A DNA stretch of 42,350 nt from Bacteroidales bacterium (GTDB taxonomy: Bacteria > Bacteroidota > Bacteroidia > Bacteroidales > UBA932). The position numbers and the translations under genes are program-made. This document shows positions 33,362 through 41,837 of the stretch, one piece after another. Position 1 is the first letter of the stretch. Each line of letters opens with the position of its first letter. Location: assembly GCA_017554305.1 (NCBI GenBank), contig JAFZIN010000004.1, forward strand, positions 1-42,350, read 5' to 3'. The notes below the pieces were generated by a model. It searched no databases. It had not been told where the DNA came from and saw only the letters and a list, made by a program, of their open reading frames with translations.

Positions 33362-34027
33362 ATGGATAAACAACAAATCAGAGAGTTTATTGCAAAACGT
33401 GCCGCTCTGGAGATTAAAGACGGTGACGTTGTAAATCTTGGAATTGGACTTCCTACTCTTATTCCTAACTATCTACCTGAGGGTGTTACTGTTACAATCC
33501 AGTCTGAGAACGGTTGCCTTGGTATGGAGGCAGATCCTGCACTCAGCGGCGGCAAGAGAGATACCCATTGGATTGATGCCGGCGGCGGATACATCTCTTA
33601 CGAGAAGGGTGCTGCTTCATTTGACTCTGCAACAAGCTTTGGTATGGTCAGAGGCGGTCATATCAACGTTACTTTCCTTGGTGCTTTGGAGGTAGACGAG
33701 AAGGGTGACCTGGCTAACTGGATTATCCCTGGCAAGAAGGCTCCGGGAATGGGTGGCGCAATGGACCTTTTGGTTGGCGCTAACAAGGTGATTCTCACCA
33801 TGGAGCACACTGCTAAGGGCAACCCTAAGATTCTTAAGAAATGCCATCTTCCGTTAACCGCTGCAGGTCAGGTAAATATGATTATCACGGAGATGGGTGT
33901 TATGAACATCACTCCGGAGGGAATAGTTCTGAGCGAGATCAACCCTGAGTTTACGGTTGAGCAGGTTCAGGCTGCAACGGAGGCTACTCTTATCATTGCC
34001 AAAGACTTAAAGAAGATTGAACTTTAG
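33362..34027 (+). CDS. atoA: Acyl-CoA:acetoacetate CoA-transferase beta subunit
   Basis: The 221-residue protein is a family I CoA-transferase subunit B. Residues 26-33 (LGIGLPTL) bind CoA, and the catalytic glutamate is Glu49 in QSENGCLGME. Downstream are SFGMVRGGHINVTFLGALEVD and ANWIIPGKKAPGMGGAMDL. It pairs with the alpha subunit at 24179, separated by eight genes, which is unusual because atoD and atoA are often adjacent. Releasing butyrate while activating acetoacetate links the lower and upper parts of the pathway. Confidence 0.94.
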   Translation: MDKQQIREFIAKRAALEIKDGDVVNLGIGLPTLIPNYLPEGVTVTIQSENGCLGMEADPALSGGKRDTHWIDAGGGYISYEKGAASFDSATSFGMVRGGHINVTFLGALEVDEKGDLANWIIPGKKAPGMGGAMDLLVGANKVILTMEHTAKGNPKILKKCHLPLTAAGQVNMIITEMGVMNITPEGIVLSEINPEFTVEQVQAATEATLIIAKDLKKIEL

Positions 34028-34038
34028 AATTTATAAAT

Positions 34039-35181
34039 ATGGATTTTGAACTTACTAAATCTCAGAAACTGTTTCAGCAGATGATTAGAGAGTTTGCCGA
34101 GAAAGAGGTAAAACCTATTGCTGCTGAGGTGGATGAGGAGGAAAAATTTCCTACCGAGAATGTCAAGAAACTTGGCGCTCTTGGAGTTTTGGGTATTCCA
34201 ACTCCAAAGAAATACGGCGGAGCAGGTGGAGACCATGTAATGTATACCGTTGCAGTTGAGGAACTTTCAAGAGTTTGTGCAACTACCGGTGTTATTGTTT
34301 CCGCTCACACTTCCCTCTGTGAGGATGCTATTCTGGATAACGGAACTGAGGAGCAGAAGATGAAGTACCTTCCTAAACTTGCCAGCGGCGAGTGGATTGG
34401 TGCATTCGGTCTTACAGAGCCTAACGCAGGAACTGACGCTTCCGCTCAGCAGACTATGGCTGTTGAGGACGGTGATGATTACATCCTTAACGGAACTAAG
34501 ATCTTCATCACCAACGCAGGTGAGGCTGATGTTTATGTAATTGCCACAATGACAGATAAATCCAAGGGCAACAAGGGTATCACAACCTTCATAGTAGAGG
34601 CTACTACTCCTGGTTTCTCAATTGGTAAGAAGGAGCACAAGATGGGTATCCGCGGAAGTGCTACCTGCGAGCTTATCTTTGAAAACTGCAGAGTTCCAAA
34701 GGCTAACATGCTTGGCGCACTTGGCGGAGGTTTTGCAGTTGCTATGAAGACTTTGGACGGCGGCCGTATAGGTATTGCCGCTCAGGCTCTTGGTATTGCT
34801 CAGGGTGCTATGGATGAGACAGTTAAGTACTGCAAAGAGAGAAAGCAGTTTGGCAAGTCTCTCTCTCAGTTCCAGAACACTCAGTTCCAGCTTGCAGACC
34901 TTCAGACAAAGATTGAGGCAGCTCGTCTTCTGGTAAGAAGCGCTGCCTGGAAGAAAGACCACGGAATGCCGTTCTCAGCAGATGCCGCAATGGCAAAACT
35001 CTTTGCTGCAGAGACAGCTATGGAGATGACTACCAAGGCTGTACAGTTCCACGGCGGTTATGGTTACACAAGGGAATATCCAGTTGAAAGAATGATGAGA
35101 GACGCTAAGATTACAGAGATCTACGAGGGTACCTCAGAGGTTCAGAGAATGGTTATTGCCGGCAAATTGTTCAAGAAGTAA
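34039..35181 (+). CDS. bcd: Butyryl-CoA dehydrogenase (acyl-CoA dehydrogenase)
   Basis: The 380-residue flavoenzyme reduces crotonyl-CoA to butyryl-CoA. It shows the acyl-CoA dehydrogenase signatures GAFGLTEPNAGTDAS, FITNAGEADVYVI, and near the end GYGYTREYPVERMMRDAKI. The catalytic base Glu363 is in EIYEGTSEVQR, the position expected for short-chain enzymes. It is followed after 12 bases by etfB and then etfA, as in electron-bifurcating Bcd-Etf complexes, where NADH oxidation is split between crotonyl-CoA and ferredoxin. Bifurcation is inferred from context and from homologues. Confidence 0.95.
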   Translation: MDFELTKSQKLFQQMIREFAEKEVKPIAAEVDEEEKFPTENVKKLGALGVLGIPTPKKYGGAGGDHVMYTVAVEELSRVCATTGVIVSAHTSLCEDAILDNGTEEQKMKYLPKLASGEWIGAFGLTEPNAGTDASAQQTMAVEDGDDYILNGTKIFITNAGEADVYVIATMTDKSKGNKGITTFIVEATTPGFSIGKKEHKMGIRGSATCELIFENCRVPKANMLGALGGGFAVAMKTLDGGRIGIAAQALGIAQGAMDETVKYCKERKQFGKSLSQFQNTQFQLADLQTKIEAARLLVRSAAWKKDHGMPFSADAAMAKLFAAETAMEMTTKAVQFHGGYGYTREYPVERMMRDAKITEIYEGTSEVQRMVIAGKLFKK

Positions 35182-35193
35182 AAAGTATTGATT

Positions 35194-35976
35194 ATGAATA
35201 TAGTAGTTTGTGTAAAACAGGTACCGGACACTACGGTTGTTAAGATAGATCCGGTAAAGCACACTCTTATAAGAGATGGCGTTCCTTCCATTATGAATCC
35301 CGATGATAAGGGCGGACTGGAGCTTGCCCTTCAGCTGAAGGAGAAGTGTGGTGCTAATGTAACTGTAATCACTATGGGTCCTCCTCAGGCAGACCTCGTT
35401 TTAAGAGAGGCTTTTGCAATGGGAGCAGACAGGGCTATCCTTCTTACCAGCAGGGCATTTGCAGGTGCAGACACTCTTGCAACTTCAAACGCTCTTGCAG
35501 GCGCATTGAGGGCTATCCCTTACGACCTTATTATCACAGGCCGCCAGGCAATTGACGGTGATACCGCACAGGTAGGTCCGGAAATGGCTGAGCACCTTGC
35601 ACTTCCACAGGTATCTTACGTTGTGGACTGCGAGTACAAGGGTGGCAACAACTTCAGAGTTAAGAAGGAGACCGAGGATGGTTATGAGATTCTGGATGTT
35701 GAGGGTCCTGCAGTATTTACCGTTCTTGCTTCCGGTTACAAGGCCAGATATATGAGCGTTGGCGGTATAGTTGACGCTTTTGACCGTGAGGTTGAAATCT
35801 GGACAGAGGCTAACCTTGATCTTGATCCTGGTAAACTTGGTCTTAAGGGCTCACCTACAAAGGTTATGAAGGCATTCACAAAGGCTACCAAGGCTGCAGG
35901 TCAGGTTTATGAAGTTGATGCTGAGCAGGCTGTGGATGTTATCATTTCCAAGATGAAAGAGAAATTTATTATTTAA
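35194..35976 (+). CDS. etfB: Electron transfer flavoprotein beta subunit
   Basis: The 260-residue protein starts NIVVCVKQVPDTTVVKIDP, which is typical of the EtfB of anaerobic Bcd-Etf systems. DLIITGRQAIDGDTAQVGPE contains the family signature for flavin/AMP binding, and the end has the recognition loop region. The ATG at 35194 is preferred over the in-frame TTG at 35188, because the family begins with M-x-I-V-V-C-V-K. It forms the heterodimer with EtfA, encoded 19 bases downstream. Confidence 0.95.
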   Translation: MNIVVCVKQVPDTTVVKIDPVKHTLIRDGVPSIMNPDDKGGLELALQLKEKCGANVTVITMGPPQADLVLREAFAMGADRAILLTSRAFAGADTLATSNALAGALRAIPYDLIITGRQAIDGDTAQVGPEMAEHLALPQVSYVVDCEYKGGNNFRVKKETEDGYEILDVEGPAVFTVLASGYKARYMSVGGIVDAFDREVEIWTEANLDLDPGKLGLKGSPTKVMKAFTKATKAAGQVYEVDAEQAVDVIISKMKEKFII

Positions 35977-35995
35977 TTGCCTAATACTGAAAGAG

Positions 35996-37003
35996 ATGAA
36001 TAAAGCAGATTATAAAGACGTTTACGTATTCGTAGAGCAGAGGGATGGTAAAATCCAGTCTGTTGCTCTTGAGCTTTTGGGAAAGGCAAGAGTTCTTGCA
36101 GACGCTCTGAATGAGAAAGTTGTGGCTTTCTATCCGGGATACAAGAATACAGAAAATGCTAAAGAGCTTATAGCTTGGGGAGCAGATAAGGTTGTAGTTA
36201 TGGATGCCCCTGAATTGGAGCACTATCTCACCGAGCAGTACTCACAGGCTATGAGTCAGGCTATTGACAAATACAAACCAAGTATTGTGCTTTTGGGTGC
36301 TACTACAATTGGCCGTGATTTGGGACCAAGACTGGCTTCAAGACTGGCTACAGGTCTTACAGCAGACTGCACGGGTTTGGATATCTCTGAGGAGAGAGAA
36401 CTCCTTATGACCCGTCCTGCATTCGGCGGTAACCTTATGGCAACCATTATGTGTACAGAGCACCGTCCTCAGATGTCTACCGTTCGCCCGGGCGTTATGC
36501 AGAAGGGTACTAAGGACGAGAGCAGAGTAGGTGAAATTGAGAACTTTGCACCTGTATTTGACGCTTCCAAGTTTAAGGTAAAGCTCGTAGAGAGCGTTAA
36601 GGAGAACAAGGGTAAGGTTGATATTACAGAGGCTAAGATTCTGGTTTCCGGAGGCCGTGGAGTTGGTAATCCTGAGGGATTTGCAAAACTTCAGGCACTT
36701 GCAGATGTGATTGGTGCTCAGGTATCTTCATCACGTGCTATGGTTGATGCGGGAGTTATGCCTCACGAGGTTCAGGTAGGTCAGACAGGTAAGACCGTAC
36801 GTCCTGCTCTCTACATGGCTTGCGGTATTTCCGGTGCTATTCAGCACCTTGCAGGTATGGAGGAGAGTGATTTCATCATTGCAATCAACAAAGATAAGTT
36901 TGCTCCTATCTTTGGTGTTGCAGATGTTGGAATAGTAGGGGATGTGCACAAGATTGTGCCTATGCTTACAGAAAAGCTCTCTAAGATGATCGTTAAGAAG
37001 TAA
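35996..37003 (+). CDS. etfA: Electron transfer flavoprotein alpha subunit
   Basis: The 335-residue protein contains an N-terminal EtfA domain (DVYVFVEQRDGKIQSVALELLGKA), an arginine-containing region LMTRPAFGGNLMATI, and the C-terminal FAD domain with VSGGRGVGNPEGF, SSSRAMVDAGVMPHEVQVGQTGKTV, ACGISGAIQHLAGM and INKDKFAPIFGVADVGIVGD. This is the complete FAD-binding set. It is the last gene of the lysine operon, followed directly by hairpins. With EtfB and Bcd it probably feeds low-potential electrons to ferredoxin. Confidence 0.95.
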   Translation: MNKADYKDVYVFVEQRDGKIQSVALELLGKARVLADALNEKVVAFYPGYKNTENAKELIAWGADKVVVMDAPELEHYLTEQYSQAMSQAIDKYKPSIVLLGATTIGRDLGPRLASRLATGLTADCTGLDISEERELLMTRPAFGGNLMATIMCTEHRPQMSTVRPGVMQKGTKDESRVGEIENFAPVFDASKFKVKLVESVKENKGKVDITEAKILVSGGRGVGNPEGFAKLQALADVIGAQVSSSRAMVDAGVMPHEVQVGQTGKTVRPALYMACGISGAIQHLAGMEESDFIIAINKDKFAPIFGVADVGIVGDVHKIVPMLTEKLSKMIVKK

Positions 37004-37020
37004 TTGGAAATCAATTACTT
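36998..37020 (+). other. Small hairpin at the etfA stop
   Basis: The arms AAGTAATTG (36998-37006) and CAATTACTT (37012-37020) pair perfectly over 9 bp with a 5-base loop. The first arm includes the etfA stop codon. It may protect the 3' end of the message. Confidence 0.4.
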
Positions 37021-37030
37021 CTTAACAGAA

Positions 37031-37064
37031 AAAGAGGATGACCAAAAAATTGGCCATCCTCTTT
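37031..37064 (+). terminator. Terminator-like hairpin after etfA
   Basis: A 13-bp stem with one mismatch (37031-37043 with 37052-37064) has an 8-base loop; the right arm ends CCTCTTT and is followed by CTTAC. It is the likely end of the lysine operon transcript, though the T-tract is poor. Confidence 0.65.
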
Positions 37065-37103
37065 CTTACTATTTCATCCTTTGCTTTGAAGCCTCTTCTG
37101 GGT

Positions 37104-37136
37104 AAAGTTTGGATGCCTAGTGGGCATCCAAACTTT
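37104..37136 (-). terminator. Terminator-like hairpin after hydC
   Basis: A perfect 14-bp stem (AAAGTTTGGATGCC at 37104-37117 with 37123-37136) has a 5-base loop and lies 15 bases after the hydC stop on the minus strand. It is the likely terminator of the hydrogenase operon. Confidence 0.7.
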
Positions 37137-37151
37137 ATCTTACAAAGGCGT

Positions 37152-37628
37152 TTAATCTTGTGAGAACTCCTTTATAATCTTCTTGATATCAGCAGGATTG
37201 AGGTGGCCGTAAACCTTTTCCCCAACCATTGCTACAGGAGCAAGACCGCAGGCTCCAACGCACCTGAGGCAATCCAGAGAGAAGCGACCGTCTTCCGTGG
37301 TCTCTCCCACATCTATACCTAAAGTTCTCTTGAACTCTTCCAGAATCTTTTCAGAACCCCTTACGTAGCAGGCAGTTCCAAGGCAGACAGAAACAGGGTG
37401 CTTGCCTTTTGGAACCATAGTGAAGAAGGCGTAGAAGGTAACTACACCGTAAACACGGCTTACAGGAATATGGAGTTTCTCTGCAATTATGGCCTGCACC
37501 TCCATAGGAAGGTATCCTACAGTGTGTTGAGATTCGTGGAGTATATTGATAAGCTCACCCGGCTTGTTTCCGAATTTGTCACAGATAGCCCTTATCTTTT
37601 CAACTACTGAATTACATAATTTTTCCAT
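37152..37628 (-). CDS. hydC: NuoE-like subunit of NAD-linked [FeFe] hydrogenase
   Basis: The 158-residue thioredoxin-like [2Fe-2S] protein of the NuoE/HydC family has ligands Cys82, Cys87, Cys123 and Cys127 (CLGTAC and CVGAC). The usual INILHESQHTVGYLP and VYGVVTFYAFF precede them. The ATG at 37628 fits the family start; the frame stays open to 37703, but that would overlap hydA. It passes electrons between HydB and the rest of the complex. It is the last gene of the hydB-hydA-hydC operon. Confidence 0.92.
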   Translation of the reverse strand: MEKLCNSVVEKIRAICDKFGNKPGELINILHESQHTVGYLPMEVQAIIAEKLHIPVSRVYGVVTFYAFFTMVPKGKHPVSVCLGTACYVRGSEKILEEFKRTLGIDVGETTEDGRFSLDCLRCVGACGLAPVAMVGEKVYGHLNPADIKKIIKEFSQD

Positions 37629-37644
37629 CTCTTTGTGTATTAGG

Positions 37645-39408
37645 CTAGTACTTAATTGTTTTGTCTGAATAATGAGTGTGCAGAAGGGCGTGTGCCTTTT
37701 CACTCAGAGGCTTGCCAAAGTACTTCTCGTACAACTCTATTATGCTCTTGTTCTCATGGCTCTTTCTCAGAGGCATATTTCTATCTTCCTCATAGATAGC
37801 CTTCTGGCGTGCCTTAATGACTTCAAAGTCTCCATGATGGAGTGGCTGTCCGCCGCCTCCGATACAGCCGCCAGGGCAGGCCATAATCTCAATTACGTGG
37901 TACTTGGACTTACCGGCTCTTATCTCTTCCATAAGTTTGCGGGCGTTTCCAAGTCCGTAAGCAATGGCAACATTGAGAGCAAATCCGTTAAAGTCTATAG
38001 TGGCCGTTCTGAGGCTGTCCATACCTCTAACCTCCTCAAAGTCAATCTTTGGCAGAGTCTTGCCCGTATAGAGTTCGTATGCCGTTCTGAGTGCGGCTTC
38101 CAGTACGCCTCCGGTAGAACCAAAGATGGCAGCAGCACCGGTACTCTCTCCAAGAGGATTGTCAAACTCCATGTGAGGCAGAGTTTCAAAGTTGATGTTG
38201 GCTCTGCGTATTAAAGTTGCAAGTTCTCTGGTAGTGATTGAGTAGTCAACATCCGGATTTCCGTTAGTTGAGAATTCTGGTCTCTGGCACTCGAATTTCT
38301 TTGCAAGACAAGGCATTACAGAAACAACAACCAGTTTCTCTCTTGGAATATTCATCTTCTCTGCCCAGTAGTTCTTTGCAATTGCACCAAACATCTGCTG
38401 AGGTGAACGGGCGGTAGACGGATAGTTCAAAAGATCAGGGAAGTTGTGCTCGTAGAAATTAACCCATGCAGGGCAGCAGGAGGTCATAAGAGGAATAGGA
38501 ACGCTCTTGTCTCCCTTGAGGAATTTGGTGAGTCTCTCCAGAAGTTCGCTGCCCTCCTCCATAATGGTGGCATCTGCAGAGAAGTCTGTATCAAAGACAT
38601 AGTCAAATCCCAAATCCTTAAGTGCGGCAACCAGTTTGCCTGTAACAATACAGCCCGGAGCATTGCCGAACTCCTCACCCAAAGCAACTCTGACTGCAGG
38701 AGCGGTCTGAACAATAACAGTCTTCTCCGGATTCTCCAGATCATCTATAAGCTGGTCTGTATAAGTCCTTTCCGTAAGAGCGCCAACCGGACATACCGCA
38801 ACGCACTGGCCGCAGTAAGTACAGTCTGTATCTTTCAGATTCTTATTGAATGAAGGAGCAATTGTGGTGTTGAATCCTCTTCCCACTGCACCGAGTGCTC
38901 CAACTGTCTGATATACATTGCACATGGTCTCACATCTGCGGCAGTAGATGCACTTGTCCATATTTCTTACAATAGATGCTGTCATCTCTTTTTTCCTCAG
39001 CGACAGTTCTCCTGCGTAAGGAGTTTCATTAATGGAAAGGTGCTGAGTAACAGCCTGAAGCTCGCATTTGCCGCTCTTAGGACAGGTTAGACACTCGTTA
39101 GGGTGATCGCTGAGCATAAGTTCTATTACAGTCTTGCGAGCCCTAATAACTCTTATTGAGCTGGTTTTCACCTCCATACCCTCTGTGCAGGCAGTGCTGC
39201 AGGCAGGGGCCAGGTTTCTTCTGCCCTTTACTTCAACAACGCATACGCGGCAGGATGCCGGATGGTTGTCTGCGCAGGTTCCCTTAAGGTTCATGTGACA
39301 CAGAGTAGGAATTACTATTCCTATGCTCTTGGCTGCATCCAGTATTGTAGTACCCTCAGGAACAACAACTTTATGATTATCAATTATAAGTGATATATTC
39401 TGTTTCAT
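37645..39408 (-). CDS. hydA: [FeFe] hydrogenase catalytic subunit
   Basis: The 587-residue protein has an N-terminal [2Fe-2S] domain (Cys37, Cys53, Cys56, Cys70), a His-Cys3 [4Fe-4S] site (His102, Cys106, Cys109, Cys115), and two ferredoxin clusters (Cys153/156/159/163 and Cys196/199/202/206). All three H-cluster motifs are present: TSCCPAW (Cys311, Cys312), MPCLAKKFE (Cys367) and MACPGGC (Cys511, Cys515). The small-subunit tail is fused (KARQKAIYEEDRNMPLRKSHEN). This is a prototypical, complete group A enzyme that makes or uses H2. Maturases HydEFG are not in the window. With HydB and HydC it probably forms the NADH/ferredoxin-coupled bifurcating type. Confidence 0.97.
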   Translation of the reverse strand: MKQNISLIIDNHKVVVPEGTTILDAAKSIGIVIPTLCHMNLKGTCADNHPASCRVCVVEVKGRRNLAPACSTACTEGMEVKTSSIRVIRARKTVIELMLSDHPNECLTCPKSGKCELQAVTQHLSINETPYAGELSLRKKEMTASIVRNMDKCIYCRRCETMCNVYQTVGALGAVGRGFNTTIAPSFNKNLKDTDCTYCGQCVAVCPVGALTERTYTDQLIDDLENPEKTVIVQTAPAVRVALGEEFGNAPGCIVTGKLVAALKDLGFDYVFDTDFSADATIMEEGSELLERLTKFLKGDKSVPIPLMTSCCPAWVNFYEHNFPDLLNYPSTARSPQQMFGAIAKNYWAEKMNIPREKLVVVSVMPCLAKKFECQRPEFSTNGNPDVDYSITTRELATLIRRANINFETLPHMEFDNPLGESTGAAAIFGSTGGVLEAALRTAYELYTGKTLPKIDFEEVRGMDSLRTATIDFNGFALNVAIAYGLGNARKLMEEIRAGKSKYHVIEIMACPGGCIGGGGQPLHHGDFEVIKARQKAIYEEDRNMPLRKSHENKSIIELYEKYFGKPLSEKAHALLHTHYSDKTIKY

Positions 39409-39420
39409 AATTAGGCGGTT

Positions 39421-41328
39421 TTAGATTACTGAAACTGCTTTGAACTTACATCTGGACATGCACATACCGCACTTGATGCACTTGGAGAAGATGATTGCGT
39501 GAGGTTTTCTTGCAACACCCTCTATAGCTCCTGCAGGACAGCCAATTGCGCAGGCGTGGCAGCCAATGCACTTCTCCGGATTTATCATATAGGTGAGCAA
39601 TGCCTTGCACTGTTTTGCGCGGCACTTCTTGTCTTTTACGTGCTCAACATATTCATCCCAGAAGTTGCTCAAGGTTGAGAGAACCGGGTTAGGTGAGGTC
39701 TGTCCCAAGCCGCAAAGTGCTGTGTCTTTGATTACTCCGGCAAGAGTCTTGAGTTTCTCAAGATCCTGCATAGTGCCGTCTCCGGCAATAATCTTATCCA
39801 GAATTTCCAACATTCTCTTGTTGCCAATTCTGCAAGGAGTACATTTTCCGCAAGACTCACCAACTATAAAGTCCAGATAGAAACGGGCTACAGAAACCAT
39901 ACAGTTGTCTTCATCCATAACAATCATACCTCCTGAACCCATCATACTGCCTGCGGCTGTAAGTGTGTCAAAATCAATAGGGGTATCAAGATGTTTTTCT
40001 GTAAGGCAGCCTCCGGAAGGACCTCCGGTCTGAACGGCCTTAAACTGTTTGCCGCCCTTAATGCCTCCTCCAATATCAAAGATAACCTCTCTAAGTGTGG
40101 TTCCCATAGGCACTTCTATAAGTCCTACGTTATTGATTTTTCCGGCAAGGGCAAACACTTTAGTACCCTTAGATCTGTCACTTCCTATTGAGGCAAACCA
40201 GTCTGCTCCCTTGTTGATTATGATAGGGATATTGGCAAATGTTTCAACGTTGTTTACGTTGGTAGGCTTGCCGTTATATCCGCTCTCTGCAGGGAACGGC
40301 GGCTTGAGGGTAGGTTCTCCTCTTCTTCCTTCCATTGAGTGAATTAGGGCGGTTTCCTCTCCGCAAACGAATGCTCCCGCACCGTATCTTATGTTAATGT
40401 CAAATGAGAAGGATGTTCCAAGTATTTTCTTTCCCAAAAGTCCTAACTCTCTTGCCTGCTTAATGGCAATCTTAAGTCTCTCAACAGCAAGAGGATACTC
40501 AGCTCTGATGTAAACCAGACCGTGAGAAGCTCCAATTGCATATCCGCAAATTGCCATAGCCTCAACAATGGAGTTAGGGTCACCCTCCATAATGGAGCGG
40601 TCCATAAATGCACCCGGGTCTCCCTCATCTGCATTGCAGACAACATATTTTTCCTTTGACTGATTCTTTGAAGCAATCTCCCATTTCAATCCGGTAGGGA
40701 ATCCTCCGCCGCCTCTTCCTCTCAGGCCTGATTTTTTGATTTCATCAACTACGGCTTTAGGAGAGCGGTTTAGAATACAATCTGCAAGAGCAAAGTATCC
40801 GTCTCTTCCAATATACTCCAGAATATCCTCAGGATCAATGAGTCCGCAGTTTCTCAAAGCAATTCTCACCTGCTTGCGGTAGAAGTCCATGTGCTTTGAG
40901 TCTGAAACGGTCATCTTGCGTTTTGGATCTACGTACAGAAGCCTGTTAACTCTCTTTCCTCCAATGATATGCTCGGTAAAAATCTCTTCAGCATCTTCCG
41001 GCTTTACCTTGGTGTAGAAAGTGTTGTCCGGTATTATCTTCACGATAGGTCCCTTTTCACAGAAACCAAAACAACCTGTGGTGATTACTTCCACCTTTCC
41101 CTCTAAGTTGTTGTCTGCTATCAGTTTCTTAAAATTCTCAGAGATAAGGTGGCTCTGTGACGCCTTGCACCCTGTACCTCCGCAGGTAAGAATCTGTATT
41201 TTAGGTGTTCCCTTCTTTAAACCGCAGCAAACGGAAGAATCCTGATGGTCTCCCTGTTCCCTTGGTTTAAGATGAACACTCGCTTTTTCACGGATTTTTT
41301 TCAAATCCTCAATAGACGATATTTTCAT
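39421..41328 (-). CDS. hydB: NuoF-like NADH/FMN subunit of [FeFe] hydrogenase
   Basis: The 635-residue flavoprotein has an N-terminal thioredoxin-like [2Fe-2S] domain (Cys49, Cys54, Cys86, Cys90). The NuoF core carries the NADH and FMN motifs GLRGRGGGGFPTG, CNADEGDPGAFMDRS and GAGAFVCGEETALIHSMEG, and a [4Fe-4S] site (ESCGKCTPCRIG). A C-terminal 2x[4Fe-4S] ferredoxin domain follows (Cys587/590/593/597 and Cys617/620/623/627). This long form is typical of HydB of NAD-dependent bifurcating hydrogenases and related NADP-reducing hydrogenases, rather than complex I NuoF. It is the first gene of the operon. Confidence 0.95.
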   Translation of the reverse strand: MKISSIEDLKKIREKASVHLKPREQGDHQDSSVCCGLKKGTPKIQILTCGGTGCKASQSHLISENFKKLIADNNLEGKVEVITTGCFGFCEKGPIVKIIPDNTFYTKVKPEDAEEIFTEHIIGGKRVNRLLYVDPKRKMTVSDSKHMDFYRKQVRIALRNCGLIDPEDILEYIGRDGYFALADCILNRSPKAVVDEIKKSGLRGRGGGGFPTGLKWEIASKNQSKEKYVVCNADEGDPGAFMDRSIMEGDPNSIVEAMAICGYAIGASHGLVYIRAEYPLAVERLKIAIKQARELGLLGKKILGTSFSFDINIRYGAGAFVCGEETALIHSMEGRRGEPTLKPPFPAESGYNGKPTNVNNVETFANIPIIINKGADWFASIGSDRSKGTKVFALAGKINNVGLIEVPMGTTLREVIFDIGGGIKGGKQFKAVQTGGPSGGCLTEKHLDTPIDFDTLTAAGSMMGSGGMIVMDEDNCMVSVARFYLDFIVGESCGKCTPCRIGNKRMLEILDKIIAGDGTMQDLEKLKTLAGVIKDTALCGLGQTSPNPVLSTLSNFWDEYVEHVKDKKCRAKQCKALLTYMINPEKCIGCHACAIGCPAGAIEGVARKPHAIIFSKCIKCGMCMSRCKFKAVSVI

Positions 41329-41555
41329 AAAAAACTATGCTGTTTTCATTCATTTTTCAGTGCGTAAAGGTAATACATTTTTCTTTTATTTCTTAATTAA
41401 ATTTGCTAAAAAACTGAGAAATCTCAAGGATACGAATTCAAAAACCTTTTAATCTGAAATGGTATGCAGGGAGGGTAAATAGGGGCTTATGCTAAATTTT
41501 TGTTACAAAGCGTTAATATTGAGAGGCGGAGGGCCTAATAGCCGTTCAAACTTGA
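41329..41555. other. Intergenic region between divergent hydB and lipoprotein genes
   Basis: About 280 bp separate the two start codons and hold no coding region I can support. On the minus strand TACCTTTA (41365-41372) differs from the -7 consensus TAnnTTTG in one base and is a weak candidate for the hydB promoter. The part nearest the lipoprotein gene holds a clear plus-strand -7 box, listed separately. I see no palindrome like the one upstream of the lysine operon. Confidence 0.35.
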
Positions 41556-41563
41556 TACTTTTG
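41556..41563 (+). promoter_or_regulatory. -7 promoter box for the small lipoprotein gene
   Basis: TACTTTTG fits TAnnTTTG and lies 47 bases before the ATG at 41611. No TTTG is seen at the usual -33 distance. Confidence 0.55.
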
Positions 41564-41610
41564 CACTGCTAAAAAAGCAAATTATTAACAAACAAATAAA
41601 GATTAAGATT

Positions 41611-41814
41611 ATGAAAAAAGTATTATTTATTGCCGTTGCAGCTCTCGCATTCGTAGCTTGCAAGAACAATACTCCTGCTCAGGAGGTTGAGGCTGAGGTT
41701 GTTGACTCTACAGTTGTAGAGGTTGCTCCAGTTGACGTAGTTGACTCTGCTGCTGTTGCAGTTGAGGAGGTTGCAGCTGAGGCTGTTGAGGAAGTTAAAG
41801 AGGCTGTAAAGTAA
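41611..41814 (+). CDS. Small acidic Val/Glu/Ala-rich lipoprotein
   Basis: The 67-residue protein begins with a lipoprotein-type signal (KKVLFIAVAALAFVAC), Cys17 being the likely lipidated residue. The mature part of about 50 residues is made almost only of Val, Glu, Ala, Asp and Ser, with repeats such as VDSTVVEVAPVDVVDS and VEEVAAEAVEEVKEAV. The last third could form an amphipathic helix. It has its own promoter box and a strong terminator, so it is a monocistronic, probably well expressed gene. No known function; a small envelope lipoprotein is the best description. Confidence 0.75.
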   Translation: MKKVLFIAVAALAFVACKNNTPAQEVEAEVVDSTVVEVAPVDVVDSAAVAVEEVAAEAVEEVKEAVK

Positions 41815-41837
41815 TTAGCTGATTTACTGAAAATTAA

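Noticed and set aside
37645-41328. Possible complex I (NuoEFG) genes
   Set aside because: The NuoG-like protein carries all three H-cluster motifs and the fused small-subunit tail, so it is a hydrogenase.
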